56,084 nucleotides of DNA, taken from positions 1 to 56,084 of the forward strand of contig CACNFB010000005.1 of NCBI GenBank assembly GCA_902619665.1, in the 5' to 3' direction. The first letter of the stretch is position 1. Each line of letters begins with the position of its first letter. Below the pieces are notes generated by a model that searched no databases, was not told where the DNA came from, and worked only from the letters and a program-made list of their open reading frames with translations. Shown here in pieces: positions 47,295 to 53,851 of the stretch. The translations under genes were made by a program, and so were the position numbers. This DNA is from an uncultured Pelagibacteraceae bacterium (GTDB taxonomy: Bacteria; Pseudomonadota; Alphaproteobacteria; Pelagibacterales; Pelagibacteraceae).

Positions 47295-48551
47295 TTACTT
47301 TTTCTTTTTTCTTTTTCTCTTATTCTTTTTCTTCTTAGCTGCTTTTCTTTTCTTAGCTACTTTTTTAATTTTTTTCTTTTTAGGCTTTTTCTTTTTAACT
47401 ACTTTTTTCTTTTTAGGTTTTGGTTTTTTCTTAACGGCTTTTTTCTTTTTAGGTTTTGGTTTTTTCTTAGCTGCTTTTTTCTTGGTAGCTTTTTTCTTAG
47501 TAGCTTTTTTCTTAGGTGCAGCTTTTTTCTTAGTAGCTTTTTTCTTAGTAGCTTTTTTCTTTTTACCTTTTTTACCTTCTGCTTTAGCTTTTTTCTTTTT
47601 ACCTTTTTTACCTTCAGCTTTTGCTTTTTTCTTTTTACCTTTTTTGCCTTCTTTTACTTTACCTTTTTTCTTTTTACCTTTTTTACCTTCAGCTTTTGCT
47701 TTTTTCTTTTTCTTTTTCTCTGCTTTTTTTTCTGTTTTTAAAGCAATTTTCTTTTCTTTATCTTTTTTAATATTCTCTTTAATTATTGATTTAATTTCGT
47801 CTTTTTCAAAACCTAAAGATTTTAATTCTTTCTTTAATTCTTTTCTTGCAGCTTTTCTTGCAATTTTCTTTTCACCTTTATCACCTTTGCTTTTACTCAA
47901 AGCTCTCATTTTTTTATTGAACTTTTTAAGTTGATCTCTTGTTGCTTTTCTTGCTCTGTCTGGGGCTTTACCTTTGCTCATTGAAGTAACGCTGTAAGGA
48001 TTGTCTAATAAAGTTTTTCCAAATTTGTTACTTGCTAAAACTGCTCCTGGTCTCATACCTAAAGTGTTGTTTTTACCTGGACCAATTAATAAAGTATCTG
48101 TTTTACCTTTTGATACTATAGTTTGAAATTCTGTACCTCTTGATCCAAGAGTTCCTTCGGGAACAGTAACTGTTAAAGCATCTGGATCTTTTTGACTAAT
48201 TAAACCGGATATTACTTTTAAACTTCCTTGTTTAACACTTGCAACAATTTTACCGTCATTAGTTTTTGGATCATATATAAAAGTATCCATTACAACTTCA
48301 GAGTCTTCACCCACAGTAAAAGTTGATTGATCTAAAAGTAAAATTTGTGTTCCTGAGCCTTTAGCAGCATAAATTGTTTCATTAAGGTAAATTTTATCAC
48401 CTTCTTTTAATTCTCTTGTTTCAGTTTTTACTGTACCTGAAATTGCTCCAACAATACCTACAAGTTGTTTTTCAATTGTAAGAGTTTCTTCGGCGTATGA
48501 GTTAAAAGTCATAAGCGCAAAGCACATTAATGCTGTAATTAGTCTTTTCAT
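47295..48551 (-). CDS. Exported FecR-domain protein with a long Lys-rich tail
   Basis: A signal peptide (1-20, ending NSYA) leads into a FecR-type domain (about 28-165; IVGAISGTVKTETRELKEGDKIY, QSTFTVGEDSEVVMDTF, GTLGSRGTEF). Residues of about 200-418 are overwhelmingly Lys with Ala, Gly and Pro. They include repeats of KKAKAEGKKGKK, then KKKAT, then KKKPKPKK, ending in KRKRKKKK. FecR domains next to CHASE2 proteins are known from other genomes. The tail resembles histone-H1-like sequences and should bind polyanions such as DNA, LPS or peptidoglycan-linked polymers. It would act in the periplasm or at the surface. The gene heads the unit running to pilY1. Confidence 0.85.
   Translation of the reverse strand: MKRLITALMCFALMTFNSYAEETLTIEKQLVGIVGAISGTVKTETRELKEGDKIYLNETIYAAKGSGTQILLLDQSTFTVGEDSEVVMDTFIYDPKTNDGKIVASVKQGSLKVISGLISQKDPDALTVTVPEGTLGSRGTEFQTIVSKGKTDTLLIGPGKNNTLGMRPGAVLASNKFGKTLLDNPYSVTSMSKGKAPDRARKATRDQLKKFNKKMRALSKSKGDKGEKKIARKAARKELKKELKSLGFEKDEIKSIIKENIKKDKEKKIALKTEKKAEKKKKKKAKAEGKKGKKKKGKVKEGKKGKKKKAKAEGKKGKKKKAKAEGKKGKKKKATKKKATKKKAAPKKKATKKKATKKKAAKKKPKPKKKKAVKKKPKPKKKKVVKKKKPKKKKIKKVAKKRKAAKKKKNKRKRKKKK
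47394..47711 (-). repeat. In-frame repeats coding the Lys-rich tail
   Basis: Within the FecR gene three kinds of short direct repeats lie in series. The first is about 39-base units for KKAKAEGKKGKKK (47547-47711), the second 15-base units for KKKAT (around 47472-47560), and the third two units for KPKPKKKKAV (47394-47465). On the + strand these read as T-rich runs broken by tagct and acctt words. Such arrays change length easily by slippage or unequal recombination. Confidence 0.8.
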
Positions 48552-48663
48552 TTATTAAAAAAATAACATTTTTTTAGAAAAAATAAACCGTTATTAACTC
48601 AGTTTGATCAGAAAAAATATCTATATTTTTTAGGGTTTTTCACCTTATTGACGAATTTTGACC

Positions 48664-49971
48664 TCAAAAAGATTTAGTAAGACTCATCGAGAAAGAATCT
48701 GCGATGTAATCGTAGTTTAATGTATTCGCCTCTGATATCACTTTTTCGTAAGATAAGTTAATAAATAAATTTCTGTTTTGATCGATTACAGGAAAAAAAT
48801 CTCCAATTGCTTTTGTTAACATTATATCAAAAGTATTTGTAAAATCTGATCTTAATCTATCAGAGGCAACGCTACTATCTTCTTTTTTGTAATCATTAAA
48901 ACTCATTCCATTTGAAATTGCGATATAAGCCCAAGGAAAAGATAAGTTTAATCCTAAACTAAAATCATATGTTTCATAATCGTTACCAGCATCCACTACA
49001 GCATCGCTATCGCTATATCCTAATCCAATAGATGTAGAAATAATTTGAGTAAAAATGTAGTCATGATTAAATGTATAGCCATGTGATATTGAATTAGTAT
49101 CTTGAGCACTATCATCCATTGAGTTGTGATTTCCTTTTGAATCAGAATATGAGTAACCGTAACTGAACGAATTTCTTTCACCTACAGTAAAGAAACCTCC
49201 TATGCCAAACATTTTAGAAACACTGTCAGCGTCAGTGTGATAATCAGATTTACTTAACATAATATATGGACTTATACTTTGACCACCCAACACTGTATCC
49301 AAACCAAGTGTTAATCCATAACTTTGGAAATCATCATCATGTTCTTGGTGTTGATTTGAAAGTGAATGTGAAATGTTTGCTAAAAAAGAAGATTCTTCAC
49401 CAACTGGTCTTGTAGCTGAAAAGCTTAATCCAGCGCTAGCGGTTTTATCGTGCATTGGGGATGTAAACTCTGCAACTTCACCTTCCTCGCTTTTTTTTCT
49501 AGTTTTAGAGACACTGTTAACATTGCTACTATAAAGGCCAGCTAAACTAATGTCAGAAGAAAAATTCCATAAACCTGGTTCTTTATCTTTTAAATCCTGT
49601 TCTATTTCTTGAAGTGTTTCTAGATCTTCAGACTCTAAATCTGTTCTAAGTTTCATTTCTTCAATTAAACTTCTTGCCTTATCAGGAGAGTCTATTTGAA
49701 CTAAAACAGATAACAAATATAACTTAATCTCAATGTTATCTGGATATAACATTGTTAATCTTTCAAGTGTTGAGATAGTTTGTTTATAATTACCCATCTT
49801 ACCTTGTTGCTGAGCATATTTAAGATTTAGATCAAGATCTTTTGGTTTCTGCAATATTTGCATATAAGTAATATTCTTTTCTACAGAAAATGATGGAAAT
49901 ATAAAAATAGACAAAACTAAAAAGTTTATAAAAATATTTTTCCAGACATATTTAGAAACATAAAATTTCAT
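48664..49971 (-). CDS. TPR protein with C-terminal outer-membrane beta-barrel
   Basis: I chose the ATG at 49971, which gives a basic start and one hydrophobic export segment (about 8-28). The ATG at 50007 would add a second, unlikely one. A TPR region (about 35-130, with QQGKMGNYKQTISTLERLTMLYPDN) is followed by a barrel of roughly 290 residues. The barrel begins WNFSSDISLAGLYSSNVNS and has alternating strands, ending in SFSMSLTKSF with terminal Phe. The layout recalls the TPR-plus-barrel (DUF560/SLAM-like) proteins, but I cannot assign it to that family. It may help place or anchor a surface partner, such as the lipoprotein or FecR protein next to it. Confidence 0.7.
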   Translation of the reverse strand: MKFYVSKYVWKNIFINFLVLSIFIFPSFSVEKNITYMQILQKPKDLDLNLKYAQQQGKMGNYKQTISTLERLTMLYPDNIEIKLYLLSVLVQIDSPDKARSLIEEMKLRTDLESEDLETLQEIEQDLKDKEPGLWNFSSDISLAGLYSSNVNSVSKTRKKSEEGEVAEFTSPMHDKTASAGLSFSATRPVGEESSFLANISHSLSNQHQEHDDDFQSYGLTLGLDTVLGGQSISPYIMLSKSDYHTDADSVSKMFGIGGFFTVGERNSFSYGYSYSDSKGNHNSMDDSAQDTNSISHGYTFNHDYIFTQIISTSIGLGYSDSDAVVDAGNDYETYDFSLGLNLSFPWAYIAISNGMSFNDYKKEDSSVASDRLRSDFTNTFDIMLTKAIGDFFPVIDQNRNLFINLSYEKVISEANTLNYDYIADSFSMSLTKSF

Positions 49972-50083
49972 AAACCAGCAGAATAGATAAATTGTTTGAA
50001 ATATCAATTTTTAAAAAGCTATTAAAGACAAGGTAAATTAGAGACTATTATTAAATTTTGGCTTAAAAATTTTTAAAATTTTA

Positions 50084-50374
50084 TTATCTATAAATACTCA
50101 TTGGATCAAAGAAACAATTGTCTCTTTCTTGAGTCTCAAAGAATATTTTAGATAAATCTGAGCTATGATATGTTGGACAAATCTTTTCAACATTTTCTTC
50201 CTCAGAAATATTTTTTCTCGCAAGACTTAAGGTATAAGATTTTCCATAAGAAGTTGTTGCTTGGAGAACACTACCAGTTTCAACTAGAGTAAGGCTTGGT
50301 CCTATCATTGATGTGTATTGCCCGCATCCACTTAATGACAAACAAAAAGCTAAATACAAAATATACTTTTTCAT
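50084..50374 (-). CDS. Small lipoprotein, function unknown
   Basis: This 96-residue protein has a clear lipoprotein signal, KKYILYLAFCLSLSGCGQY, with the lipid-bearing Cys at about residue 17. The mature part is polar, with a second Cys pair (EKICPTY and RDNCFFD) that could form a disulfide. It ends in FDPMSIYR. I do not recognise a family. It lies between the minor pilin-like gene (50-base gap) and the TPR-barrel gene (112-base gap), so it may serve pilus assembly or surface export. Confidence 0.65.
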   Translation of the reverse strand: MKKYILYLAFCLSLSGCGQYTSMIGPSLTLVETGSVLQATTSYGKSYTLSLARKNISEEENVEKICPTYHSSDLSKIFFETQERDNCFFDPMSIYR

Positions 50375-50424
50375 GAGAATTGATTAAATCAACTTAGATT
50401 TAAAATCAATAGGTTATATTGTTA

Positions 50425-50856
50425 TTAACAGTTCTCTCTTTGTATTGAGCTATTTTTAGAAAGAGTTAATTTACAATCAGAACCTCTAGACTCAGCAACA
50501 ATCGTGAAAGAAGTTTCGCTTGAATAGGCACAAAAATTATATTCCATATCGTCAACAGCTATATAATTACTATCATCAAAAAGTGCAGTTCCTAAATCCT
50601 TGTGACTTGTGTCAGTTGTTGCGCAACTATCGGATACACCATCTGGATAATACTCACCAGTATTTGTGTAATATTCTAGTTGAGCCAATGAGAGCTGTTG
50701 TAAAGTATTTTCAGCTGTCTTCATTTTGGCACTTTTAACGTAACCGTTATAAGAAATTACACCAACAGATGAAAGTATTCCCAAAATTGCAACGACCACA
50801 AGAAGTTCTATTAAAGTAAAACCAGAACTTCTTGTGATATTAATTTTTTTTATCAA
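50425..50856 (-). CDS. Type IV pilin (second pilin, PilE-like)
   Basis: The leader ends in ITRSSG, followed by the classic helix FTLIELLVVVAILGILSSVGVISYNGY. The 143-residue length and PilE-type NYCAYSS/SDCKLTLSK Cys pair at the end of the globular domain fit a pilin. The region AENTLQQLSLAQLEYYTNTGEYYPDG is the PilE/ComP-like stretch. It lies 22 bases after the major pilin gene. It may be a minor subunit or an alternative fibre subunit. Confidence 0.88.
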   Translation of the reverse strand: MIKKINITRSSGFTLIELLVVVAILGILSSVGVISYNGYVKSAKMKTAENTLQQLSLAQLEYYTNTGEYYPDGVSDSCATTDTSHKDLGTALFDDSNYIAVDDMEYNFCAYSSETSFTIVAESRGSDCKLTLSKNSSIQRENC

Positions 50857-50878
50857 GTTAGTTATATTTAATTTACAA

Positions 50879-51388
50879 CTACTCTATTGCAATAGTATTT
50901 GAAACAACAGATTCCGCATTATCCATTACACATGCATCACCAACTTCTGCAAAACAAGTTGCTACATATACGTTGTCTCCATCATCAGCTACGCTAACCT
51001 GTCCTAATACAACTGTCATTTCTGTTACTACTGGCGGATCTACAGAGTCGTCTACAGAAGCTGCATCAACTTTTTTAACACCGTCACCCGCAGAATCCTC
51101 AGAGTTTTTAAAATCTGATAATGCACTCTCTATAGCTGTTGCAGCGTTTCCAGCAGTTTTTCTTACATTGCATGCAGCACTTTTAGCATATGTTGACTCG
51201 CCGACATTACATTTTTGTAGTTCTGCGGCTACATATTTAACTACAGAAGCATGATTAGATTTTGTTGCATTTTTCTTAGCACTAGCTGTGTAACCTGTAT
51301 AAGCAACTGTACCAACAGCTGCAAGAATACCAATAATAGCCACAACAACTAATAGCTCGATAAGCGTAAATCCTTTATTGTTTTTCAT
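50879..51388 (-). CDS. pilA: Major type IV pilin (PilA-like)
   Basis: The leader KNNKG is followed by FTLIELLVVVAIIGILAAVGTVAYTGYTASAKK. The 169-residue chain has two Cys pairs (KCNVGES/AACNVRK and ATCFAE/ACVMDN). A ribosome-binding site AGAGG lies eight bases before the ATG, one of few good ones in the locus, as expected for an abundant product. The 183-base gap upstream is shared with the divergent STAS operon. I could not find a clear sigma-70 or sigma-54 promoter for pilA in it. Confidence 0.88.
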   Translation of the reverse strand: MKNNKGFTLIELLVVVAIIGILAAVGTVAYTGYTASAKKNATKSNHASVVKYVAAELQKCNVGESTYAKSAACNVRKTAGNAATAIESALSDFKNSEDSAGDGVKKVDAASVDDSVDPPVVTEMTVVLGQVSVADDGDNVYVATCFAEVGDACVMDNAESVVSNTIAIE

Positions 51389-51515
51389 TTGGGCCTCTTT
51401 ATTTATTTATTAATATTAATTACGTAATTTTTAATAAATTTTTAAAATAAGTAAATACTTTAAAATGCCTGTAACTGCTTGTTTAATTGATATCTTTATT
51501 TTTTTTGTAGAATAA

Positions 51516-51544
51516 TTGACATATCTGCTCATAATGAGCAAAAT
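51516..51544 (+). promoter_or_regulatory. Likely sigma-70 promoter of the STAS/kinase operon
   Basis: A perfect -35 hexamer TTGACA (51516-51521) is followed at 17 bases by CAAAAT (51539-51544), four of six to the -10 consensus. Transcription would start near 51551, about 20 bases before the first STAS gene. That leaves a short leader without a clear ribosome-binding site. The spacer holds a palindrome. Confidence 0.5.
51526..51540. promoter_or_regulatory. Inverted repeat within the STAS promoter spacer (candidate operator)
   Basis: TGCTCAT-A-ATGAGCA is a 7-base perfect inverted repeat around one central base. It lies between the -35 and -10 elements, overlapping the first two bases of the -10. 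That is the position where a bound repressor dimer would block polymerase. The pilA gene faces the other way from the same gap, so a regulator here could affect both. Confidence 0.5.
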
Positions 51545-51571
51545 TGCAAAAATTATTAATTAATTTACTGA

Positions 51572-51856
51572 ATGACATATAAAATAGAAGAAAATGGTAA
51601 TTCTAGAATTGTACATCTAACAGGTGAAATTGATATGGATGTAGCAGACAAAGCAAGGCAATCGATATTGCCATTGATTGAAGCGGGACATGAAGTTCAT
51701 TTAAATTTGAGTAAAGTTGAATATATGGACTCATCTGGAATTTCAGTTTTAATTGAAAGTAAAAAATTGTCAGAAAAGAAAAATACAAAGTTTGAACTAG
51801 TTGAAGTTAGCAAACCAGTTGAAAAAGTTTTAGCAATGGCGAGGAAATTTTTATGA
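51572..51856 (+). CDS. STAS-domain anti-sigma factor antagonist (SpoIIAA/RsbV-like) 1
   Basis: The 94-residue single STAS domain has the phosphorylation site YMDSSGISVLIES (Ser54/Ser55 after Asp53) and LTGEIDMDVADKAR at the start. Unphosphorylated SpoIIAA-type proteins bind the kinase/anti-sigma partner and release its target, while phosphorylated ones cannot. The stop overlaps the start of the second STAS gene (ATGA), with GAGGAAA as that gene's ribosome-binding site. Cognate kinase and candidate phosphatase are encoded in this locus. Confidence 0.92.
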   Translation: MTYKIEENGNSRIVHLTGEIDMDVADKARQSILPLIEAGHEVHLNLSKVEYMDSSGISVLIESKKLSEKKNTKFELVEVSKPVEKVLAMARKFL

Positions 51857-52152
51857 GTTACAAAGTTACTGAAGAAGGAAATGTAGCAACTATTCATCTA
51901 GATGGTGAAATAGATATGGACGTTACAGAAAAAGCTAAAGAAGTAATTTTCCCACATATAGAGGGAGGAAAAGAAGTTCATTTAAATCTAAGCAATGTTC
52001 AATACATGGATTCATCTGGCATTTCTGTATTGATTGAAAGTCACCAGAAAGCACTAGAAAAGAATACTAAAGTTATAATTAAAGATGTGAGTAAATCAGT
52101 TCTTAAAGTCATCATGATGGCTAAGTTAGAACAAATATTAAATTTGGAATAA
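51853..52152 (+). CDS. STAS-domain anti-sigma factor antagonist (SpoIIAA/RsbV-like) 2
   Basis: This is a close paralog of the gene before it. The 99 residues align along the whole length (LDGEIDMDV, GKEVHLNLSNVQYMDSSGISVLIES), with the same Asp53-Ser-Ser-Gly site. The C-terminal half diverges (SHQKALEKNTKVIIKDVSKSVLKVIMMAK). Tandem duplication followed by divergence is the simplest origin. Both copies keep the phospho-site, so both should be switchable. Confidence 0.92.
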   Translation: MSYKVTEEGNVATIHLDGEIDMDVTEKAKEVIFPHIEGGKEVHLNLSNVQYMDSSGISVLIESHQKALEKNTKVIIKDVSKSVLKVIMMAKLEQILNLE

Positions 52153-52158
52153 ATTTTT

Positions 52159-52590
52159 ATGAGTGAAATTGCTCACCAAAATCATAGTGAAAAAAAAGCA
52201 TTTTTAGTGAATTCATCTAGCTTAAGGGATGTAAGAAGTTTTTGTAGAGGAGTGTTTGAAAAACTTCAAATTAACAATGATTTAAAAGAAGAATTAGTTT
52301 TAGCTATCGCAGAGGCTGCACAAAATATCGTTAAGCATGCATTTAAAAATAACGCAGATGCAAACGAATTAATGGTGGTCCAAATCAGTTGTGAGAGCAA
52401 CAAACTGCAAATTGCCTTTTATGACAGAGGCACACCTGTGGATCCTAAAAAAGTTAAGCATAGAGAAATTGATAATGTAAAACCTGGGGGGCTAGGGACT
52501 TTTTTTATTCAGGAAATAATGGACGCTGTTGAGTTTAAAGATGGTAAAAGGCCTTGGATAAACCATCTAGTTTTAACCAAGCAACTATAA
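52159..52590 (+). CDS. Serine kinase/anti-sigma factor (RsbW/SpoIIAB-like HATPase)
   Basis: The 143-residue GHKL ATPase carries the N-box ELVLAIAEAAQNIVKHAF (Glu52, Asn56), the G1 box FYDRGTPVDP (Asp89) and the G2-type loop GGLGTFFIQEIMDAVEF. Such proteins phosphorylate their STAS partner and bind a sigma factor or another target. The gene is six bases after the second STAS gene and ends six bases from the convergent pilC stop. No sigma factor gene is present, so the target is unknown. Confidence 0.92.
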   Translation: MSEIAHQNHSEKKAFLVNSSSLRDVRSFCRGVFEKLQINNDLKEELVLAIAEAAQNIVKHAFKNNADANELMVVQISCESNKLQIAFYDRGTPVDPKKVKHREIDNVKPGGLGTFFIQEIMDAVEFKDGKRPWINHLVLTKQL

Positions 52591-52596
52591 TTATAT

Positions 52597-53838
52597 TTAT
52601 CCGATTAAAGCACCAACGTTGAAAATTGGAGAGTACATTGCGATCATTAATCCTCCAATCATTAAACCCATAAACACAATCATAATAGGCTCAATTAAAG
52701 AAGATAAATTCTCTACCACTGTATCAAATTCAGACTCGTAGTATTTGGCAACTGATCCAAACATTTCATCTAACTGACCAGTTTGTTCACCTACAGAAAT
52801 CAATTGACTAAAAGTAGGCGGAAAAAGAGGATCTTTTAAAAATAATTTTGTTAAAGTATCTCCAGAAAATACTCCTTTTTTTACATTTTCTAAAGACTCT
52901 AATACAACAACATTATTGCTTACTGATTTTGCAATTTCTAAACTCTCTAGTAAATTTACACCTGCAGCACTTAGATTACCCATAATTAAAGAAATCCTAG
53001 CTAACATTGATTTTAGTATCATGTCGCCAAAAACTGGTAATTTTAAAACTTGTTTGTGCCACAGATATTTTATTTTCTCGTTTTTCGATGTTAAATATCT
53101 GAACCCGAAAAAAGATCCTAATAAAGTTAAAAATAATATCTTGCCGCCTGTGCCTCTGAGGAAATCACTCATTCCCATAATGGTTGCTGTTGCAGCAGGA
53201 AGTTCAATACCCATACCATCATACATTTTTGCAAATACTGGAACTACTTTTATTAACATAAATGCGCTTACTGTTATTGCAACAGTGAACATTATGCTCG
53301 GATACATAAGAGCACCTTTTATCTTCTTTTTTATTGCTTCTTTTTTTTCAAGTGACTCAACTATTTTTAATAAAAATACATCTAACTTACCGCTAGCCTC
53401 TCCAGCTTTTATTAAGTTAATATAGACATTGTCAAATAACTCGGGAAACTTTTCAAAACACTTAGATAAAGTTACACCTCCCTCTAAGCTTTTTCTAATA
53501 TCCTCGACAACATCTTTCATTGCAGGGCTTTCTAATTGGTCTCTTAACATCCCTAAAACTTGAAGAATTGGTAAACCTGCTTTGACCATTGTTGCGAATT
53601 GCTTTGAAAAAATTAAGACATCCTCTACTTTTGCTTTCTTTTTACCGAATAAAGATGAACCTTTTTTCTTTTTTGTCTCTTTATCCTCTTTTTTTTTGCC
53701 TTTAACAGCTCTAACTAAGTTTGTGATTATTATTTTTTGCTCTTTTAATTTGTGAGATGCTTCATCTTGATTTAGAGCTTCGATATCTCCTTCTACATAT
53801 TTACCATCTGAAATTCCTTTATAAGCGTAAGTGTCCAT
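52597..53838 (-). CDS. pilC: Type IV pilus inner-membrane platform protein PilC
   Basis: This 413-residue protein has two T2SSF repeats (about 70-190 and 275-400), each with conserved helices (FSKQFATMVKAGLPILQVLGML and MLARISLIMGNLSAAGVNLLESL). Membrane segments lie near 170-195, 220-245 and 380-405. The N-terminal part (DTYAYKGISDGKYVEGDIEA) is usual. A Lys-rich linker at residues 45-70 is slightly long. It forms the base that PilB and PilT turn. The pilC and pilB genes are 13 bases apart. Confidence 0.95.
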   Translation of the reverse strand: MDTYAYKGISDGKYVEGDIEALNQDEASHKLKEQKIIITNLVRAVKGKKKEDKETKKKKGSSLFGKKKAKVEDVLIFSKQFATMVKAGLPILQVLGMLRDQLESPAMKDVVEDIRKSLEGGVTLSKCFEKFPELFDNVYINLIKAGEASGKLDVFLLKIVESLEKKEAIKKKIKGALMYPSIMFTVAITVSAFMLIKVVPVFAKMYDGMGIELPAATATIMGMSDFLRGTGGKILFLTLLGSFFGFRYLTSKNEKIKYLWHKQVLKLPVFGDMILKSMLARISLIMGNLSAAGVNLLESLEIAKSVSNNVVVLESLENVKKGVFSGDTLTKLFLKDPLFPPTFSQLISVGEQTGQLDEMFGSVAKYYESEFDTVVENLSSLIEPIMIVFMGLMIGGLMIAMYSPIFNVGALIG

Positions 53839-53851
53839 AAGATTTTATTTA

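Noticed and set aside
47394-47711. Repeats that might suggest a CRISPR array
   Set aside because: The units are adjacent without unique spacers and remain in the coding frame of the FecR gene.
47482-47934. A 150-residue Phe/Leu-rich open frame on the + strand
   Set aside because: It is the mirror of the Lys-rich FecR tail (AAA/AAG read backwards as TTT/CTT), not a membrane protein gene.
51389-51571. A sigma-54 promoter for pilA
   Set aside because: No GG-N10-GC pair with the expected surroundings was found on the - strand of this gap.
52916-53425. A 169-residue + strand frame inside pilC
   Set aside because: It is a shadow of pilC with no family features; pilC is complete on the - strand.
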